Positions 1 to 8,432 are shown, counted from the stretch's first letter. The stretch: 32,843 nucleotides of DNA from Cupriavidus cauae (GCF_008632125.1 NZ_VWRN01000040.1:1-32843), one strand, 5' to 3'. Made by a program: numbers and translations. Notes: generated by a model not told the origin, from the sequence alone.

Positions 1-194
1 GCCGGCTGCTCGGCCGCCCTGGGCGCTTTCGCGCGCTGCAGCGTTTCCTGGACTACGTGCAGTCGCACGACAAGGTCTGGATCGCGCGCCGCATCGATAT
101 CGCGCGGCACTGGATCGAGACGCATCCCCATCCGGGATCGGCACGTGCGCCGATGGCGACGGCCGTACAGGGCGATCTGTCGCTGGCACTCTGA
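1..194 (+). CDS. puuE: PuuE-type allantoinase / polysaccharide deacetylase family protein, C-terminal end
   Basis: Only the last 63 codons (frame starting at base 3) are in the window, ending in TGA at 192-194. The visible tail carries RFLDYVQSHDKVW followed by ARRIDIARHWI. This is the typical C-terminus of PuuE, the cofactor-independent allantoinase of the polysaccharide deacetylase (NodB) fold, which opens allantoin to allantoate in purine breakdown. The catalytic part lies upstream of the window and cannot be checked. A GntR/FCD regulator follows on the same strand after 227 bases, which fits a purine-catabolism locus. The family call rests on the conserved tail alone; another deacetylase of the same family is possible. 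Confidence 0.72.
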   Translation, partial: RLLGRPGRFRALQRFLDYVQSHDKVWIARRIDIARHWIETHPHPGSARAPMATAVQGDLSLAL

Positions 195-356
195 AGGGGC
201 GGTGCGGATGGCGGGATGGCACGCGGCGCGGCCGACTGGATGGCACGCTGTTGCGCGGATGGCGCGACGGCACGCTGCGCGCATCGTCGCGGTGCCGGGC
301 CCGATCCTTCCATCGGCGCGCGCGCCCGGCGGCGTTTCGGACCGGTGCCGCGCGCT

Positions 357-366
357 TTGTGTACGA
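357..366. promoter_or_regulatory. possible GntR/FCD operator upstream of the regulator
   Basis: The site TTGTGTACGA sits about 55 bases before the start of the GntR gene. It matches 8 of 10 bases of the TTGTATACAA type of half-palindrome bound by many FCD-class GntR regulators. It could serve autoregulation. This is a single short match, so confidence is low. Confidence 0.25.
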
Positions 367-421
367 TATGCGGATCGTTCGTCGCCAATCGCGGTGACAA
401 AGTCCACCGCGCATCGTCACA

Positions 422-1300
422 ATGTCTTCTCTTCGCAAGCCGACCGGCGGCAAGACCGCTGCCGCCTCGGCGCCCACGCCGGCCGGGCGCAAGACGGCCG
501 CCGGCAAACCCGCCGCCCGCCGGACGTCCGCCCGCGGCGCTGCCTCGCCGGCTGAGGACGCCCACACCATGAACGCCGCCGAGGCCGCTGCCGCCAATGC
601 CGCCGACAGCCCGGAGAACGGCACCGCAGAGGCGTCGGCCACCGAGGCGATCTATCTGAGCCTGCTGTCCGCCATCATGGAACACCGGCTGCTGGCCGGC
701 ACCAAGCTGGTCGAGGAGCGGCTGTGCGAGGTCACCGGGGCCAGCCGCGCCCGCATCCGCCAAGTGTTCGCCCGGCTCGCGCACGAGAAGCTGGTCACGC
801 TGGTGCCGAACCGCGGCGCCTTTATCGCCAGCCCGACGGTCGAGGAAGCGCATCAGGTCTTCCAGACGCGCCAGGTCATCGAGCCCGAGCTGGCCGCCAC
901 GCTGGCGCGCCACGCGACGCCGGCCAAGGTCCGCAGCCTGCAGCGGCACGTGCAGGAAGAAGACGCGGCGCGCGCGCGCGGCGACCGCGCCGCGGTGATC
1001 CGACTATCGGGGGAATTCCATATCCTGCTGGCGGAAATGGCGGGCAACGCCATCCTGGAGAAGGTCATCCGCGAGATGGTCTCGCTGACCTGCCTGATCA
1101 TCACGCTGTATGACCGGCCCGGCGCGCCGGCCTGCCCGGAGCACGAGCACCGCGAGCTGATCGCGGCGATCGAGAAGCGCGACGAGGGCGCGGCACGCGC
1201 GGTGATGCGCGAGCATCTGGAGCACATCGAAGGGTCGCTGGACCTGACCGTGACCGAGGTCGGGGCGCCGGACTTCTACAGCATCTTCAACAAGGGCTGA
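422..1300 (+). CDS. GntR family transcriptional regulator, FCD (FadR-C-terminal) subclass
   Basis: This is a 292-residue DNA-binding regulator. Residues about 75-140 form the winged helix-turn-helix, with the recognition segment around TGASRARIRQVFARLAHEKLV and the wing at PNRGAFIASPT. Residues about 145-270 are the all-helical FCD ligand domain, with the usual metal-site histidines visible at H200 (EFH), H243 and H265. Residues 1-70 are a low-complexity Ala/Lys/Arg-rich extension without domain signature. An alternative start is Met50 at base 569, which has a GAGGA ten bases upstream, whereas the 422 start has no obvious ribosome site; a 243-residue product would match the usual family length. 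Its position behind the allantoinase end suggests control of purine or allantoin use, but the ligand is unknown. Confidence 0.85.
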   Translation: MSSLRKPTGGKTAAASAPTPAGRKTAAGKPAARRTSARGAASPAEDAHTMNAAEAAAANAADSPENGTAEASATEAIYLSLLSAIMEHRLLAGTKLVEERLCEVTGASRARIRQVFARLAHEKLVTLVPNRGAFIASPTVEEAHQVFQTRQVIEPELAATLARHATPAKVRSLQRHVQEEDAARARGDRAAVIRLSGEFHILLAEMAGNAILEKVIREMVSLTCLIITLYDRPGAPACPEHEHRELIAAIEKRDEGAARAVMREHLEHIEGSLDLTVTEVGAPDFYSIFNKG

Positions 1301-1341
1301 GCCGCGCAGTACCGAGCACTGAGGACCGAGGACTCAGGACA

Positions 1342-1439
1342 GACTGAGGGTTCAGGACTGAGGACTCGGGACTGAGGACTCGGGACTGAGGGTTCGGGAC
1401 TGAGGACTCGGGACTGAGGGTTCGGGACTGAGGACACGG
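1342..1439. repeat. 14-bp tandem repeat array, seven units
   Basis: Seven head-to-tail 14-base units begin at 1342, 1356, 1370, 1384, 1398, 1412 and 1426. The consensus is GACTGAGGACTCGG; the third position pair alternates between GGACTC and GGGTTC. Degenerate copies continue on both sides (about 1316-1455). The array fills the gap between the convergent GntR gene and sco1. It is not in a plausible gene: the overlapping reverse frame has no ribosome site and is pure repeat. Confidence 0.9.
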
Positions 1440-1485
1440 GACCAGAGGACTCCGGACCCATGTCCTTGGGGGTCGATCGAGACGC

Positions 1486-2115
1486 TCAGGACAGCAGCTG
1501 CTTCATGTCCTTGACGATCGGCTCGGTGCCCTGGCCATGGCGAATGAACAGCCGCAGCCGCCCTTCCGGATCGAACACATAGCTGCCGGCGGAATGGTCG
1601 ACCGTGTAGTTGCCCGGCGAACTGCCCGGCACCTTGGCGTAGAACACCTTGAAGTCCTTGGTCAGCTGGCGCAGCGCCGCCTCGTCGGCGGGCCGCATGC
1701 CCAGGAAGCGCGGATCGAAGGCCGGCACGTACTGGGCCAGCAGCGCCTGCGTGTCGCGCTCAGGATCGACCGTGATGAACAGCACCTGCACGCGATCGGC
1801 GTCGGGGCCGAGCTGCTCCATCACCGTCTTCCACTCGACCATCGTGGTCGGGCACACGTCCGGGCAATGGGTGTAGCCGAAGAACATCACCACCGCCTTG
1901 CCCTTGAAGTCCGCCAGCGTGCGCTGCTTGCCGGTGTGGTCGGTCAGCTTGAAGTCCTTGCCGAATTCGCTGCCGCCGGTCACGTCGATATTCTGAAAGG
2001 TCGGCTTCTGCTGGCCGCAGGCGGCCAGGCCCAGCGCCAGCAGCGCGACCAGCAGAAAGCGCCGCAGCTTGGCCAGGAAGGGAAAGACGGACGAGGAAAA
2101 CGAGGCGGTGCGCAT
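1486..2115 (-). CDS. sco1: SCO1/SenC family copper chaperone (lipoprotein)
   Basis: SCO proteins deliver copper to, or keep reduced, the CuA cysteines of cytochrome oxidase subunit II. From Met at 2115 the product is 209 residues, the usual family length. It starts with a lipoprotein signal peptide ending LALGLAAC, with lipidated Cys33. The thioredoxin-fold domain has the copper motif CPDVC (C84, C88) and the distal histidine H174 in YTVDHSAG, so the metal site is complete. The frame stays open to an ATG at 2310, but that N-terminus is Arg/Gln-rich and lacks export features; an ATG at 2148 is a second option. It is the last gene of the minus-strand assembly set, after ctaB. Confidence 0.93.
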   Translation of the reverse strand: MRTASFSSSVFPFLAKLRRFLLVALLALGLAACGQQKPTFQNIDVTGGSEFGKDFKLTDHTGKQRTLADFKGKAVVMFFGYTHCPDVCPTTMVEWKTVMEQLGPDADRVQVLFITVDPERDTQALLAQYVPAFDPRFLGMRPADEAALRQLTKDFKVFYAKVPGSSPGNYTVDHSAGSYVFDPEGRLRLFIRHGQGTEPIVKDMKQLLS

Positions 2116-2162
2116 GGTATCGGTTCGATTGGGCTTGTCCGGGGACATGTCGGCCGCTTGTC

Positions 2163-2198
2163 GGCGGCTTTGTTGGCGGCTTTGTTGGCGGCGTGTTC
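2163..2198. repeat. 12-bp short tandem repeat upstream of sco1
   Basis: The unit GGCGGCTTTGTT occurs at 2163 and 2175, with a decayed third copy from 2187. It lies in the 216-base gap between ctaB and the preferred sco1 start. Twelve-base units keep the reading frame, which explains why the sco1 frame stays open upstream with an RQQSRQQSRRQ-like stretch. Confidence 0.7.
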
Positions 2199-2331
2199 GC
2201 GTCTTGTTCGCGCTTGTCCGCGTGTGCCGGGCCTGAGGTGGCGCGGCAGGCGCGCCGCCAGCAGCGGCTAGTATCGCCGATCGCGGCGCACCGGGCGTTG
2301 GCCGCGACATCTTGTCGCGGCCGGGCCGCCA

Positions 2332-3270
2332 TCACGGCTGCGGCACGAACTTGAAGTAGTGGTCGATCAGGAGCGCGGCGAACAGCAGCGACAGATAGAG
2401 GATCGAGAAACGGAAGGTGCGCTGCGCCAGCGCGTCCGAATATTGCCGGTACAGCTTCCACGCGTAGGCCAGGAAGACGCCGCCCAGCACCAGCGCCGCC
2501 GCCAGATAGATGTAGCCGCTCATGCCGTAGACGAAGGGCAGCAGCGTGGCCGCGATCATCACCAGCGTGTACAGCAGGATATGCAGCAGCGTGAAGCGCT
2601 CGCCATGCGTGATCGGCAGCATCGGCAGGCCCGACTTCGCATAGTCGGCGCGGCGGTACAGCGCCAGCGCCCAGAAGTGCGGCGGGGTCCAGGTGAAGAT
2701 GATCAGCACCAGGAACCAGGCCTCGGCCGGTACGTCGCCGGCCACGGCGGCCCAGCCCAGCGCGGGCGGCATCGCGCCCGACAGGCCGCCGATCACGATG
2801 TTCTGCGGCGTGGCCGGCTTGAGCAGGATCGTGTAGACCACCGCGTAGCCGACAAAGGTGGCAAAGGTCAGCCACATCGTCAGGTCGTTGGTGAACACGT
2901 GCAGCAGCCACATGCCGGCGCCGCCCAGCACCAGCGAGAACACCAGGATCTGGCTGGTGCCGATTTCGCCGGTCGCCGACGGGCGCCACGCGGTGCGGCG
3001 CATCAGCGCGTCCACCTTCTGCTCGACCAGGCAGTTGATCGCGAAGGCGCCCGCGGCCAGCAGCCAGATGCCGGCGGCGCCCCCGATCAGCACGCGCCAC
3101 GGCACCATGCCGGGCGTGGCGAGGAACATGCCGATGATGGCGCAGAAGACCGCCAGCTGCGTCACGCGCGGCTTGGTCAGCGCGGCGTACTGGCGGGCGA
3201 GGTGGCGCAGCCGGCTGGGCGGTTGCTGGGTCTGGGTAGCGGTGGTGGCCACGGGAGTCTTGTCTTTCAT
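2332..3270 (-). CDS. ctaB: protoheme IX farnesyltransferase (heme O synthase)
   Basis: This UbiA-family membrane prenyltransferase adds a farnesyl chain to heme b to give heme O, the precursor of heme A. The 312-residue protein has eight to nine hydrophobic segments. The first Asp-rich prenyl-binding motif is at residues 79-93 ([15 protein letters not shown]), with Glu83 where many relatives have Asp. The second conserved loop reads [10 protein letters not shown], and PMLPITHGE follows. Its start overlaps the ctaA stop by four bases (ATGA, 3267-3270), so the two are translationally coupled. The two enzymes act consecutively in the heme A pathway. Confidence 0.96.
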   Translation of the reverse strand: MKDKTPVATTATQTQQPPSRLRHLARQYAALTKPRVTQLAVFCAIIGMFLATPGMVPWRVLIGGAAGIWLLAAGAFAINCLVEQKVDALMRRTAWRPSATGEIGTSQILVFSLVLGGAGMWLLHVFTNDLTMWLTFATFVGYAVVYTILLKPATPQNIVIGGLSGAMPPALGWAAVAGDVPAEAWFLVLIIFTWTPPHFWALALYRRADYAKSGLPMLPITHGERFTLLHILLYTLVMIAATLLPFVYGMSGYIYLAAALVLGGVFLAYAWKLYRQYSDALAQRTFRFSILYLSLLFAALLIDHYFKFVPQP

Positions 3271-4439
3271 GAGGCGCGCGCCGTGTCGGCCGGGCGATTT
3301 GCGCCGGCGGCATCGGGAGCCGGGGCGTCAGGGGCGGCAGCGGGGGCGCGATCGAATGAACCGAGGGCCGCGGCGGTGGCGGCACGGGTCGCGAGCCCTA
3401 TATTGTAATTGAGCCTGACCAACAGCATCAGCAGCACCGCCGCGCCGCCATTGTGGGCGACTGCCGGCAAAAGCGGCCAATCCAGCACGATGTTCGACAA
3501 ACCCGTGGCCAACTGCAGCACCAGCACCGCCAGCAGCCAGTGCGAGGCCCGCGCCAGCGGCGCAAAGCGGCGCGTGCGCAGCGCGAACCAGGCCAGATAG
3601 CCCAGCACAACGACCGCAAAGCCGCGGTGCACCCAGTGGATCGCCACCAGGGCCGAATGCGGGATGTAATCGCCGTCGGCCGTCATGCCAAGCTGCCGCC
3701 ACAGCGTGAAGCCGTGGCGGAAATCCATCTCCGGAATCCATTGCCCGTTGCACAGCGGGAAGTCGGTGCACGCCAGCACCGCGTAATTGGTGCTGACCCA
3801 GCCGCCGAGGAAGATCTGGATCACCAGCAGCGCCAGCGCGATCCGCCCGGGCCAGCGCAGGCCGGCCGCGGCCGGCGCGATCGTGCGCGGCGGGTCGCTG
3901 CGCGATCCCAGCCAGATCAGCGCCGCCAGCAGCGCCATGCCCAGCAGCAGATGGGTGACCACGATGATCGGCTGCAGCTTCATCGTGACCGTGAAGGCGC
4001 CGAACGCGCCCTGCACGCAGACCAGCAGCAGCACGCCGGTGGCGAACCAGGGCGACTGCTTCAGTTCGCGGCGCTTGCTCCAGGCCAGCACCACCAGCGC
4101 AATGATCAACACGCCGACCGCCATGGCGAAGTAGCGGTGCAGCATCTCGATCCAGGCCTTGGCCCAGGTCACCGGCCCGCTCGGCAACGCGGTTTCCGCC
4201 GCGCGAATGTGCTCGACGGCGGCATACGGGTTCGAATGGCCGTAGCAGCCGGGCCAGTCGGGGCAGCCCAGCCCCGAGTCGGTCAGCCGGGTGAAGCTGC
4301 CGAACATGATCAGGTCCAGCGTCAGGAAGGCGGTGATCCAGACCAGCTTGCGGTATTTGTCGCGGCTGCCGCGGGCCAGCACGTAGCTGAGCGGCAGCAG
4401 CGCCAGCAGCAGGCTGATCAGGGCGAGTTGAGTCAGCAT
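3267..4439 (-). CDS. ctaA: heme A synthase (COX15/CtaA family)
   Basis: CtaA oxidises the C8 methyl of heme O to the formyl group of heme A, in the inner membrane. The 390-residue protein has about eight membrane segments. Four conserved histidine positions are visible: H101 (HRYFAM), H163 (VTHLLLGM), H268/H271 (IHWVHRGF) and H329 (VAHNGGA). It also has [16 protein letters not shown] (C59, C65) and a second cysteine pair at C224/C230. The last 40 residues are an Ala/Pro/Asp-rich tail without recognisable function. It lies between the SCO-like gene and ctaB, coupled to ctaB. Confidence 0.96.
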   Translation of the reverse strand: MLTQLALISLLLALLPLSYVLARGSRDKYRKLVWITAFLTLDLIMFGSFTRLTDSGLGCPDWPGCYGHSNPYAAVEHIRAAETALPSGPVTWAKAWIEMLHRYFAMAVGVLIIALVVLAWSKRRELKQSPWFATGVLLLVCVQGAFGAFTVTMKLQPIIVVTHLLLGMALLAALIWLGSRSDPPRTIAPAAAGLRWPGRIALALLVIQIFLGGWVSTNYAVLACTDFPLCNGQWIPEMDFRHGFTLWRQLGMTADGDYIPHSALVAIHWVHRGFAVVVLGYLAWFALRTRRFAPLARASHWLLAVLVLQLATGLSNIVLDWPLLPAVAHNGGAAVLLMLLVRLNYNIGLATRAATAAALGSFDRAPAAAPDAPAPDAAGANRPADTARAS

Positions 4440-4449
4440 GGGCCCTCCA

Positions 4450-5109
4450 TCAGCCGATGCGGTTGTACTTGAGCAGGCGGCTGAGGTCCGAATGCACTTT
4501 CTTCGGGTCCGGGTCCTTCGGGAACCGCATCATCAGATTGCCGAGCGGATCGACCAGATACAGCGTCGCCTCGACGGCCTGCCCTTCCGCGGGCGGCAGC
4601 CAGCCGCGGATCTGCTCGCGGTCCATGCGCAGGAAGCGCACGCCGGCATAGGGCTCGTTGTAGGCCGCCGTCAGGCGCGGATCGATCGGACCGTCGTCGC
4701 TGACCAGCCAGACCGGCACGATGCGTTCGCGCTCCTTGCCCTGGCCGGCCCGGATCTGCCGGATCGTGAACAGCCGCTTCGCGCAGGCCTCGTCGCAGGC
4801 GGCGCTGCCGGTCGACACCAGCAGCCATTTGCCCTTGAAGTCCTGCAGCGGCACCGCCTGGCCGCGTTCGTCGGTCACGCGCACGGCCGGCGCCGGGCGC
4901 TGCGGCTCGATCAGCGTGCCGTAGTTGGTCTGCCCGCCGGCCGGCCGGAACACGTAGTAGGTCAGATACGAGGCGATGACCGGCGAGGCGCAGACCAGCA
5001 GCAGCAACAGCATCTGGATCCGGCCGCGGCGCGTGCGGGCATCGATGCGCGGATCGCTGCGGGAGTCTTGCGGCGCGGCCGGCTTGGCCGTGGCGGGATC
5101 GGAAGGCAT
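4450..5109 (-). CDS. SCO-like, thioredoxin-fold membrane protein of the oxidase assembly set
   Basis: The protein has 219 residues: a cytoplasmic N-terminus, one membrane segment (about 32-52), then a periplasmic domain with a thioredoxin-like beginning (PLQDFKGKWLLVSTGSAAC). It has a CxxxC pair (C105, C109) spaced as in SCO proteins. However, the segment matching the SCO copper histidine reads LYLVDPLGN and has no histidine. The family is routinely found between SURF1 and ctaA in this bacterial group. A thiol-reducing or assembly role in cytochrome oxidase maturation is inferred from context and fold; copper binding like that of SCO1 looks unlikely. It ends 10 bases before ctaA. Confidence 0.82.
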   Translation of the reverse strand: MPSDPATAKPAAPQDSRSDPRIDARTRRGRIQMLLLLLVCASPVIASYLTYYVFRPAGGQTNYGTLIEPQRPAPAVRVTDERGQAVPLQDFKGKWLLVSTGSAACDEACAKRLFTIRQIRAGQGKERERIVPVWLVSDDGPIDPRLTAAYNEPYAGVRFLRMDREQIRGWLPPAEGQAVEATLYLVDPLGNLMMRFPKDPDPKKVHSDLSRLLKYNRIG

Positions 5110-5127
5110 GGATAGTCGTTGGAGTGA

Positions 5128-5970
5128 TTAATCGTCGTGGCGGGCACCGCCCGCGGGGGCCGCGGCCGTGGCCCCGCCGGCATCCGCCGGCATGGCGAGC
5201 CGCCGGGCACGCCGCCAGGTCAGCGCCACCAGCAATACCAGCGTCAGCGCGGCCAGACCATACCACTGAAAGGCATAGCCGTAGTGGCGCTCGACGCCGA
5301 GGTCGGCGCTGGCCCAGTCGCGCGCCAGGCCATCGCCGGTGTCGCTGCGCTGCTGCAGCACGAAGGGCTGCAGGGGCGTACCCAGTTCGGCGGCGAAGGC
5401 GTCCAGGTCCAGGTTCTGCCGGATGCGTTCGCCGCGCTGGGCCTCGGCGCCGCCGAGCTGATAGACCCTGGGCACATCGGCCAGTGCCACGCCCTGCAGC
5501 GTCACCGTGCCCTCGGGCGTCGGAAACGGCGCGATGCGCGTGCGATCCTGCGCGTCGCGCGGCAGCCAGCCGCGCAGCACCAGCACGGCGCGGGGGGCCT
5601 CAGTGCCGGTGCCGGCATGCGTGCCGTTGGGGCCCGCGGCATCGTCGGGCCGCAGCGGTGTCAGCACCAGGAAACCGGAGCGGCTGTCCTGCCCGTTGCC
5701 GTGCGGACGGTTTTCCAGCAGCACGGTGTGGGCCGGGTCGAACCGGCCGCGCACGATCACCTTGCGCGAGACCAGATCAGACGCGGGCAGCGGCGGCGGC
5801 GCCGTGCCGATCCGCAGCGGCGGCGCCTCGGCCAGCGCGCGCAGCCGCTCGGCGCGGGCGATCTTGTCGTGGGCCCGGCCCAGCTGCCAGTTGCCGAGCG
5901 CACAGGTCACCGCGATGACGACCAGCGCCGCCACCGTCGGCACCGGGCTCAGGGCGCGCAGCAGCTTCAT
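5128..5970 (-). CDS. SURF1 family cytochrome oxidase assembly protein
   Basis: SURF1 proteins help place heme a in subunit I of cytochrome c oxidase. From Met at 5970 the product is 280 residues. It has the family architecture: an N-terminal membrane anchor running into GNWQLGRAHDK, a large periplasmic loop, and a C-terminal anchor preceded by RHYGYAFQWYGLA. The frame is open further upstream to 6402, but that stretch covers the plus-strand DUF2909 gene and a terminator, so the 5970 start is chosen. The C-terminus ends in an Ala/Gly-rich tail. It is the first gene of the minus-strand set leading to ctaA, ctaB and sco1. Confidence 0.94.
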   Translation of the reverse strand: MKLLRALSPVPTVAALVVIAVTCALGNWQLGRAHDKIARAERLRALAEAPPLRIGTAPPPLPASDLVSRKVIVRGRFDPAHTVLLENRPHGNGQDSRSGFLVLTPLRPDDAAGPNGTHAGTGTEAPRAVLVLRGWLPRDAQDRTRIAPFPTPEGTVTLQGVALADVPRVYQLGGAEAQRGERIRQNLDLDAFAAELGTPLQPFVLQQRSDTGDGLARDWASADLGVERHYGYAFQWYGLAALTLVLLVALTWRRARRLAMPADAGGATAAAPAGGARHDD

Positions 5971-6084
5971 CGCTGGAGCGGCGCGAGCTGCTGGATGGGC
6001 CGCAGCGGCGGGAACAGCCGGAACGGCGGAAACGGCCGCGGGAACGCGGTGCGATAATGACGCACCCTTGTCCCGACCGCCGCC

Positions 6085-6297
6085 ATGCGCATCGTCATCG
6101 TCATTGCCTTCATCCTGATCGTCTCCAGCCTGGCCTCCGCCCTGTTCTTCATGATGCGCGACCGCGGCAAGTCGAGCGCGCATATGGTCCGTTCGCTGAC
6201 GGTTCGTGTCGGCCTGTCGATCGCGCTGTTCCTGTTCATCCTGTTCTCGTACTGGATGGGATGGATCGAAAGCACGGGCATCCGCACGGGGCCGTAG
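6085..6297 (+). CDS. DUF2909-like twin transmembrane small protein
   Basis: This is a 70-residue protein with two membrane segments (about 2-22 and 40-62) joined by a short basic loop (MRDRGKSSAHMVRS). It matches the twin-transmembrane DUF2909 family often found beside cytochrome oxidase genes in betaproteobacteria. No function is known. It is transcribed divergently from SURF1 (114 bases between the starts) and ends 24 bases before a strong terminator. I see no clear ribosome site; the start is set by the first membrane segment. Confidence 0.85.
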   Translation: MRIVIVIAFILIVSSLASALFFMMRDRGKSSAHMVRSLTVRVGLSIALFLFILFSYWMGWIESTGIRTGP

Positions 6298-6321
6298 CAC
6301 CGGGCACCTTCGACAGCCGGA

Positions 6322-6370
6322 CAAAAAGCAAGCGCCGCAGGGATGAGATTCCTGCGGCGCTTGCTTTTTG
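6322..6370. terminator. perfect bidirectional intrinsic terminator
   Basis: A 20-bp inverted repeat (6322-6341 and 6351-6370) is perfect, with a 9-base loop. Its outer ends are A5 on the left and T5 on the right, so a GC-rich stem is followed by T5 on either strand. It closes the DUF2909 gene and can also block minus-strand read-through from coxC into SURF1. Confidence 0.92.
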
Positions 6371-6451
6371 GACTGGCAGGCAACGCACGGCGATGTCCGC
6401 ATTCTAAAGGATCGGGTCGGCGCCGCCTGAATCGAACGCCCCCGGCAAATG

Positions 6452-6478
6452 AAACGGGGGCGCGATGCGCCCCCGTTT
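6452..6478 (-). terminator. intrinsic terminator of the cox structural operon
   Basis: A 12-bp perfect stem (6452-6463 and 6467-6478) has a three-base loop. On the minus strand it is followed by the T-rich TTTCATTT. It begins 25 bases downstream of the coxC stop. A second terminator (6322-6370) lies behind it. Confidence 0.8.
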
Positions 6479-6503
6479 TCCGTTCCTTCGAGCCGGTGCC
6501 TGC

Positions 6504-7364
6504 TTACAACCAGTACACCACGACGTAGAGGAACAGCCAGACCACGTCGACGAAGTGCCAGTACCAGGCGGCGCCTTCGAAGGCGAAGTGGTGGTCCGGC
6601 GTGAAATGGCCCTTGAGCACGCGGATCAGCACCACCGTCAGCATGATGGCGCCCATCGTCACGTGGAAGCCGTGGAAGCCGGTCAGCAGGAAGAAGGTCG
6701 AGCCGTAGATGCCCGAGGTCAGCTTCAGGTTCAGGTCGCTGTAGGCGTGCATGTATTCATAGACCTGGAAGCCCATGAAGACCGCGCCCAGCAGGATGGT
6801 CAGCACCAGGCCCTGCACCACCTGGCTGCGCTTGCCGGCCAGCAGCGCGTGGTGCGCCCAGGTCAGCGTGACGCCCGACATCAGCAGCAGCGCCGTGTTG
6901 ATGGTCGGGATCGGCCACGGGCCCATCGCCTCGTACGGCTCGACGGTGCCGGCCGGACCTGCGTTCGGCCACACCGCGGCGAAATCGGGCCACAGGATCT
7001 TGTTGTTCAGGTCGCCCAGCCACGGCATCGTGTAGACGCGGGCGTAGAACAGCGCGCCGAAGAAGGCGCCGAAGAACATCACCTCGGAGAAGATGAACCA
7101 GCCCATCGACCAGCGGTACGAGATGTCGATGCGGCGGCCGTACATGCCCCCTTCCGACTCGCCGATCGCGTCGCCGAACCAGCTCTTGAGCACGAACAGG
7201 AACCACAGGATGCCCAGCACGCAGACATAGGGCGCCCACGGCTGGCCGTTGACCCACCCGGCCGCCCCGGCGGCGGTCAGCAGCAGCCCCAGGGCCGCCG
7301 TGACCGGATGGCGCGACGGGCCCGGTACGAAGTAGTACGGAGCGTTTGCGCGATTCGCACTCAT
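6504..7364 (-). CDS. ctaE: cytochrome c oxidase subunit III
   Basis: The 286-residue protein has seven membrane segments, the usual size of bacterial subunit III. Family marks include PYYFVPGPSRHP at the N-terminus, the FSEVMFFGAFF segment and the C-terminal HFVDVVWLFLYVVVYW. Subunit III binds lipid and supports proton uptake in the subunit I D-channel; it has no metal. The start at 7364 has GGAGAA about eight bases upstream. It is the last gene of the coxB-coxA-ctaG-coxC operon, with a 166-base gap after DUF2970. Confidence 0.97.
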   Translation of the reverse strand: MSANRANAPYYFVPGPSRHPVTAALGLLLTAAGAAGWVNGQPWAPYVCVLGILWFLFVLKSWFGDAIGESEGGMYGRRIDISYRWSMGWFIFSEVMFFGAFFGALFYARVYTMPWLGDLNNKILWPDFAAVWPNAGPAGTVEPYEAMGPWPIPTINTALLLMSGVTLTWAHHALLAGKRSQVVQGLVLTILLGAVFMGFQVYEYMHAYSDLNLKLTSGIYGSTFFLLTGFHGFHVTMGAIMLTVVLIRVLKGHFTPDHHFAFEGAAWYWHFVDVVWLFLYVVVYWL

Positions 7365-7530
7365 TCTGTTTTCTCCAGCTCAGATCTCTGATTCATCGTT
7401 ATACGCCGGCTGCCCGAGGGCGGACGACGCTCTGTCTTCTGTCTTGTGTTGCCTGTTCGGCCGACCTGCCATTGCTGCCTGCTGCCGCACGGCGTTCCTT
7501 GCCGACCTGTCCGCCCGGCTATCCGCCCAC

Positions 7531-7746
7531 CTATCCACCCACCACCAGGCGGACGATGCCGATCAGCACCACCACCAGGATCACGGCACCGAGTACGCCG
7601 GCGACGATCACATGGATCGGGTTCAGGTTCGCCATGTCGCGATCGTGTTCCGCGCCCTTGCGCAGGCCGATGAACGACCAGAACACCGCACGCAGCGTCT
7701 GCCAGAACGACATCTTGCGTTTGACCGCGTCCTTCAGTTCGTCCAT
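7531..7746 (-). CDS. DUF2970 family small membrane protein
   Basis: This 71-residue protein is a conserved companion of ctaG and coxC in betaproteobacteria. It has an amphipathic N-terminal part (KMSFWQTLRAVFWSFIGLRKG) and one C-terminal membrane helix (about 46-68). The start has a very good ribosome site (GAGGAGGG, five bases upstream). It lies 20 bases after the ctaG stop, so it is surely in the same transcript. Function is unknown; a role in oxidase assembly is inferred from position. Confidence 0.9.
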   Translation of the reverse strand: MDELKDAVKRKMSFWQTLRAVFWSFIGLRKGAEHDRDMANLNPIHVIVAGVLGAVILVVVLIGIVRLVVGG

Positions 7747-7766
7747 GGCAACCCTCCTCTACTGCG

Positions 7767-8393
7767 TCAGCTGCCGGCGCTGGCCGGCGGCTGGTCGAGA
7801 TGGCCCTGCGGCGCGGGCGCCATCGGCGTGCCGATCTCGAAGAATGTGTACGACAAGGTGATGTTCTCGACGTCCTTGGGCAAGTCCGGGTCGATCACGA
7901 ACACCACCGGCATCTCGCGCGATTCCTTCGCCTTCAGCGTCTGCTGCTGGAAGCAGAAGCACTCGAGCTTCTTGAAATACTGGGTGGCCTGCTTCGGCGC
8001 GTAGCTCGGAATGGCCTGCGCCGAGATATCGCGGGTCTGCCCGTTGGCGACCTCGTAGACGATGGTCGCCATCTCGCCGGGATGGACCTGCATGCTGCTC
8101 TTGACCGGACGGAACGCGAAGGGGCCGCGGGCGTTGGAATCGAACTCCACCGTGATCGTGCGGCTGGTGTCGACCTGCGTGTTCTGGCTGACCTTGCCGG
8201 CGCTGGCGCCGTAGAGCTCGCGCGTGGTGACGACGTTGATGCCGGTGATCTCGCAGATCTTCTTGTACAGCGGCACCAGCGCATAGCCGAAGGCGAACAT
8301 CACGCCCACGATCACCAGAAGCCGCAGCATCATGCCGCGGTTGTAGCGCTTGTCCTCGACGTCGCCGGTCGGAACCGGCTGCTTCGTGCTCAT
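7767..8393 (-). CDS. ctaG: cytochrome c oxidase assembly protein CtaG/Cox11 (CuB copper chaperone)
   Basis: Cox11/CtaG inserts copper into the CuB site of subunit I. The 208-residue protein has an N-terminal anchor (about 22-42), then a periplasmic immunoglobulin-like domain. The copper-binding motif is CFCF (C145, C147), with C47 just after the anchor. FVIDPDLP and ITLSYTFFE complete the family pattern. AAGG lies eight bases before the start. It sits between the small assembly peptide and DUF2970. Confidence 0.96.
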   Translation of the reverse strand: MSTKQPVPTGDVEDKRYNRGMMLRLLVIVGVMFAFGYALVPLYKKICEITGINVVTTRELYGASAGKVSQNTQVDTSRTITVEFDSNARGPFAFRPVKSSMQVHPGEMATIVYEVANGQTRDISAQAIPSYAPKQATQYFKKLECFCFQQQTLKAKESREMPVVFVIDPDLPKDVENITLSYTFFEIGTPMAPAPQGHLDQPPASAGS

Positions 8394-8432
8394 CTCGTTA
8401 CCTTGCAGCGGGGCTCAGCCAATTCAGCCCGT

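Noticed and set aside
205..290. Imperfect GGATGGCACGC repeats after puuE
   Set aside because: The copies are too irregular in spacing and sequence to define a unit; they may be a decayed array.
53..949. Long minus-strand open frame opposite puuE and the GntR gene
   Set aside because: It is Gly/Arg-rich with no domain, lies antisense to two well-supported genes, and reflects the high GC of the third codon position.
1276..1461. Minus-strand 61-codon frame of Pro/Ser/Val repeats
   Set aside because: It is only the translation of the 14-bp array, with no ribosome site and no export or structural feature.
1760..3385. 541-codon minus-strand frame across sco1 and ctaB
   Set aside because: It is an out-of-frame shadow of ctaB and sco1; its Arg/Pro/His-rich content has no domain.
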